64,000 nt of DNA from an uncultured Parabacteroides sp. (GTDB lineage: Bacteria; Bacteroidota; Bacteroidia; Bacteroidales; Tannerellaceae): positions 62,001 through 126,000 of the forward strand of contig CASFNG010000009.1 in assembly GCA_949296075.1 (NCBI GenBank), written 5' to 3'. The notes under the pieces were generated by a model. It was not told where the DNA came from. It searched no databases and saw only the letters and a program-made list of their open reading frames with translations. Within the stretch, counting starts at the first letter, position 1. Each line of letters opens with the position of its first letter. This document shows positions 63,078 to 64,000 of the stretch, one piece after another. A program made the position numbers and the translations under genes.

Positions 63078-63833
63078 ATGGAGCTGACGGCGGAGCGGAG
63101 GAAGGAGACCGGGGCGTTCTACACGCCGTATCGCTGGGCGGAGCTGGCCATGTACTACGTTGAGCGGATCGTCCCCGATTGCGGCGGTTACCGCTGGCGG
63201 GACCGCCCGTTCGTGTTCTATGACCCGGCTGCGGGCGAGGGGGCTTTGCTCGCGGCGGCCAATGACCACTACGGCGGCTGCCTCACGGCTGGCACCACCT
63301 TGGAGGCGGAGGATGTGGCTATCCTGCGAGGCAAGGGCGTTGTCATCGCCGGGCAGTCCGATTTCCTGTCCGACAAGCCGATACGGGGGATCGTCCCCGC
63401 CCCGGTGATGGCGGCGGCGATGGAATCCCGGCTGGTGGTGCTGACGAACCCGCCCTTCGAGGACGCTCCCGCGGGGCGTTACGAGGGCATGAGGCGACGA
63501 TACGGCACGGCGAACAAGACCGAGCTCTTCATCAGCCGTATCCTCCACGAGCTGCGCCCCGTCCTGCTGTGCTCCTTCAGCAAGCTGGGCGTGCTGACCG
63601 GGGCGAGAAACGGGGCGTGGCGGCGTGCTACCGGGCTGATGGACCGTATAGTGCCGGGCGGCTGCTTCGTCTGCCGTTCGAGGACGTGGCCGGGGCTCAG
63701 GGGGGATTTTCCCATTCTCTTCGCCTGCTACTCGGGTATCCCGGGATGCGAGGGGGAGACCCGACGATCCATCACCGTGGACGTGTGGGAGCGACCGCCG
63801 GAGGAACTGACGATATTAAGAGAGATGAATTGA
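63078..63833 (+). CDS. Adenine-specific DNA methyltransferase-like protein
   Basis: 251 residues. N-terminal RRKETGAFYTPYRWAELAMY, SAM motif I DPAAGEGALL near 51-60, and catalytic motif IV TNPPFED near 117-123 are typical of N6-adenine methylases of the Eco57I type. Unusual placement between lysis genes. No restriction partner is adjacent, so probably a solitary phage methylase protecting its DNA. Confidence 0.85.
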   Translation: MELTAERRKETGAFYTPYRWAELAMYYVERIVPDCGGYRWRDRPFVFYDPAAGEGALLAAANDHYGGCLTAGTTLEAEDVAILRGKGVVIAGQSDFLSDKPIRGIVPAPVMAAAMESRLVVLTNPPFEDAPAGRYEGMRRRYGTANKTELFISRILHELRPVLLCSFSKLGVLTGARNGAWRRATGLMDRIVPGGCFVCRSRTWPGLRGDFPILFACYSGIPGCEGETRRSITVDVWERPPEELTILREMN

Positions 63834-63835
63834 TT

Positions 63836-64000
63836 ATGGAGAGGATAACGGACAATTTCAGTATGGAGGAGCTGACGCGGAGCGAGACCGCCGTGGCTAT
63901 GGGGATAAGGAACGAGCCGGGGGCGAGGGAACGGCTGGCGCTGGTGAACCTGTGCGCCAAGCTGCTCCAGCCCCTTCGGGACGCTTACGGCAAGCCGATA
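63836..64000 (+). CDS. Peptidase M15-like endolysin, N-terminal part (cut by window end)
   Basis: The first 55 residues, MERITDNFSMEELTRSETAV ... LVNLCAKLLQPLRDAYGKPI, match the start of M15 D-Ala-D-Ala carboxypeptidase-type lysins found in Bacteroides phages. The catalytic zinc residues lie beyond the window. Confidence 0.75.
   Translation, partial: MERITDNFSMEELTRSETAVAMGIRNEPGARERLALVNLCAKLLQPLRDAYGKPI

Larger units (their letters stand above)
24149..64000. mobile_element. Temperate HK97-type siphophage prophage (left part)
   Basis: Begins at the broken tRNA-Thr and runs past the window end. Contains in order: lysogeny operon, operator region, recombination/replication genes, cos-like site, terminases, portal, protease, capsid, tail genes and lysis genes. 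No integrase is present in the visible part; it is presumably near the other junction. All structural genes face right. All expected modules read as intact, so the element may be functional. Confidence 0.93.

Overview
The window looks like part of a Bacteroidales chromosome, most likely Parabacteroides. The evidence is Bacteroidetes-type promoters (TTTG or TTCG near -33 and TAnnTTTG or TAnnTTCG near -7), tRNA genes without encoded CCA, a GH92 mannosidase with an appended LamG-like domain, and the gene families present. Species assignment is inference.

Host part (1-~24,150). A leucine/branched-chain operon runs leuA(3' end)-leuC-leuD-second 2-isopropylmalate/citramalate-type synthase-leuB and ends at a strong terminator. 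It is followed by a TPR protein, a small MscS channel, a non-coding gap with a sigma-54-like site, a lipoprotein, the CCA-adding enzyme, groES-groEL, a tRNA-Leu(CAG) that sits 12 nt upstream of an ECF sigma factor with two downstream helper genes, a leftward rluA-dsbD pair followed by mazG, valS, and the GH92 gene. The host stretch ends at a tRNA-Thr(CGT) 3' half and its terminator.

Prophage (~24,150 to beyond 64,000). A temperate HK97-type siphophage is inserted in the tRNA-Thr gene. The tRNA remnant begins at its anticodon loop, so the crossover was probably there; the integrase and the other att site lie outside the window. A leftward lysogeny operon (S24 repressor, BRCT protein, exonuclease-BRCT) diverges from the lytic genes across two 16-bp palindromic operators. 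Rightward come two small DNA-binding proteins and about 600 bp with no gene but much RNA-like structure, including several tRNA-like elements. Recombination and replication genes follow (ERF annealing protein, SSB-like protein, NinB-like, RusA, DUF4373-type initiator, DnaB, a helicase-methyltransferase fusion), then many small genes, HNH, a probable cos site, small and large terminase, portal, protease, capsid, connectors, tail tube, tail chaperones with a -1 frameshift site, tape measure, tail tip, an S74 fibre and a run of receptor-binding/accessory proteins. The last genes are holin-like proteins, a second methyltransferase and the start of an M15-type endolysin.

Most unusual content: (1) tRNA-like RNAs in the early region, one a 46-nt acceptor/T-arm minihelix with an encoded CCA; (2) an early gene whose frame continues for 62 codons past a TGA at a place where Trp would fit; (3) BACON-like domains that appear cut at the same point and shared between separate tail-region genes; (4) BRCT/exonuclease genes that should be expressed in the lysogen; (5) a signal-peptide protein with an internal duplication inside the tail cluster. 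All are read by eye; no searches or folding programs were run.
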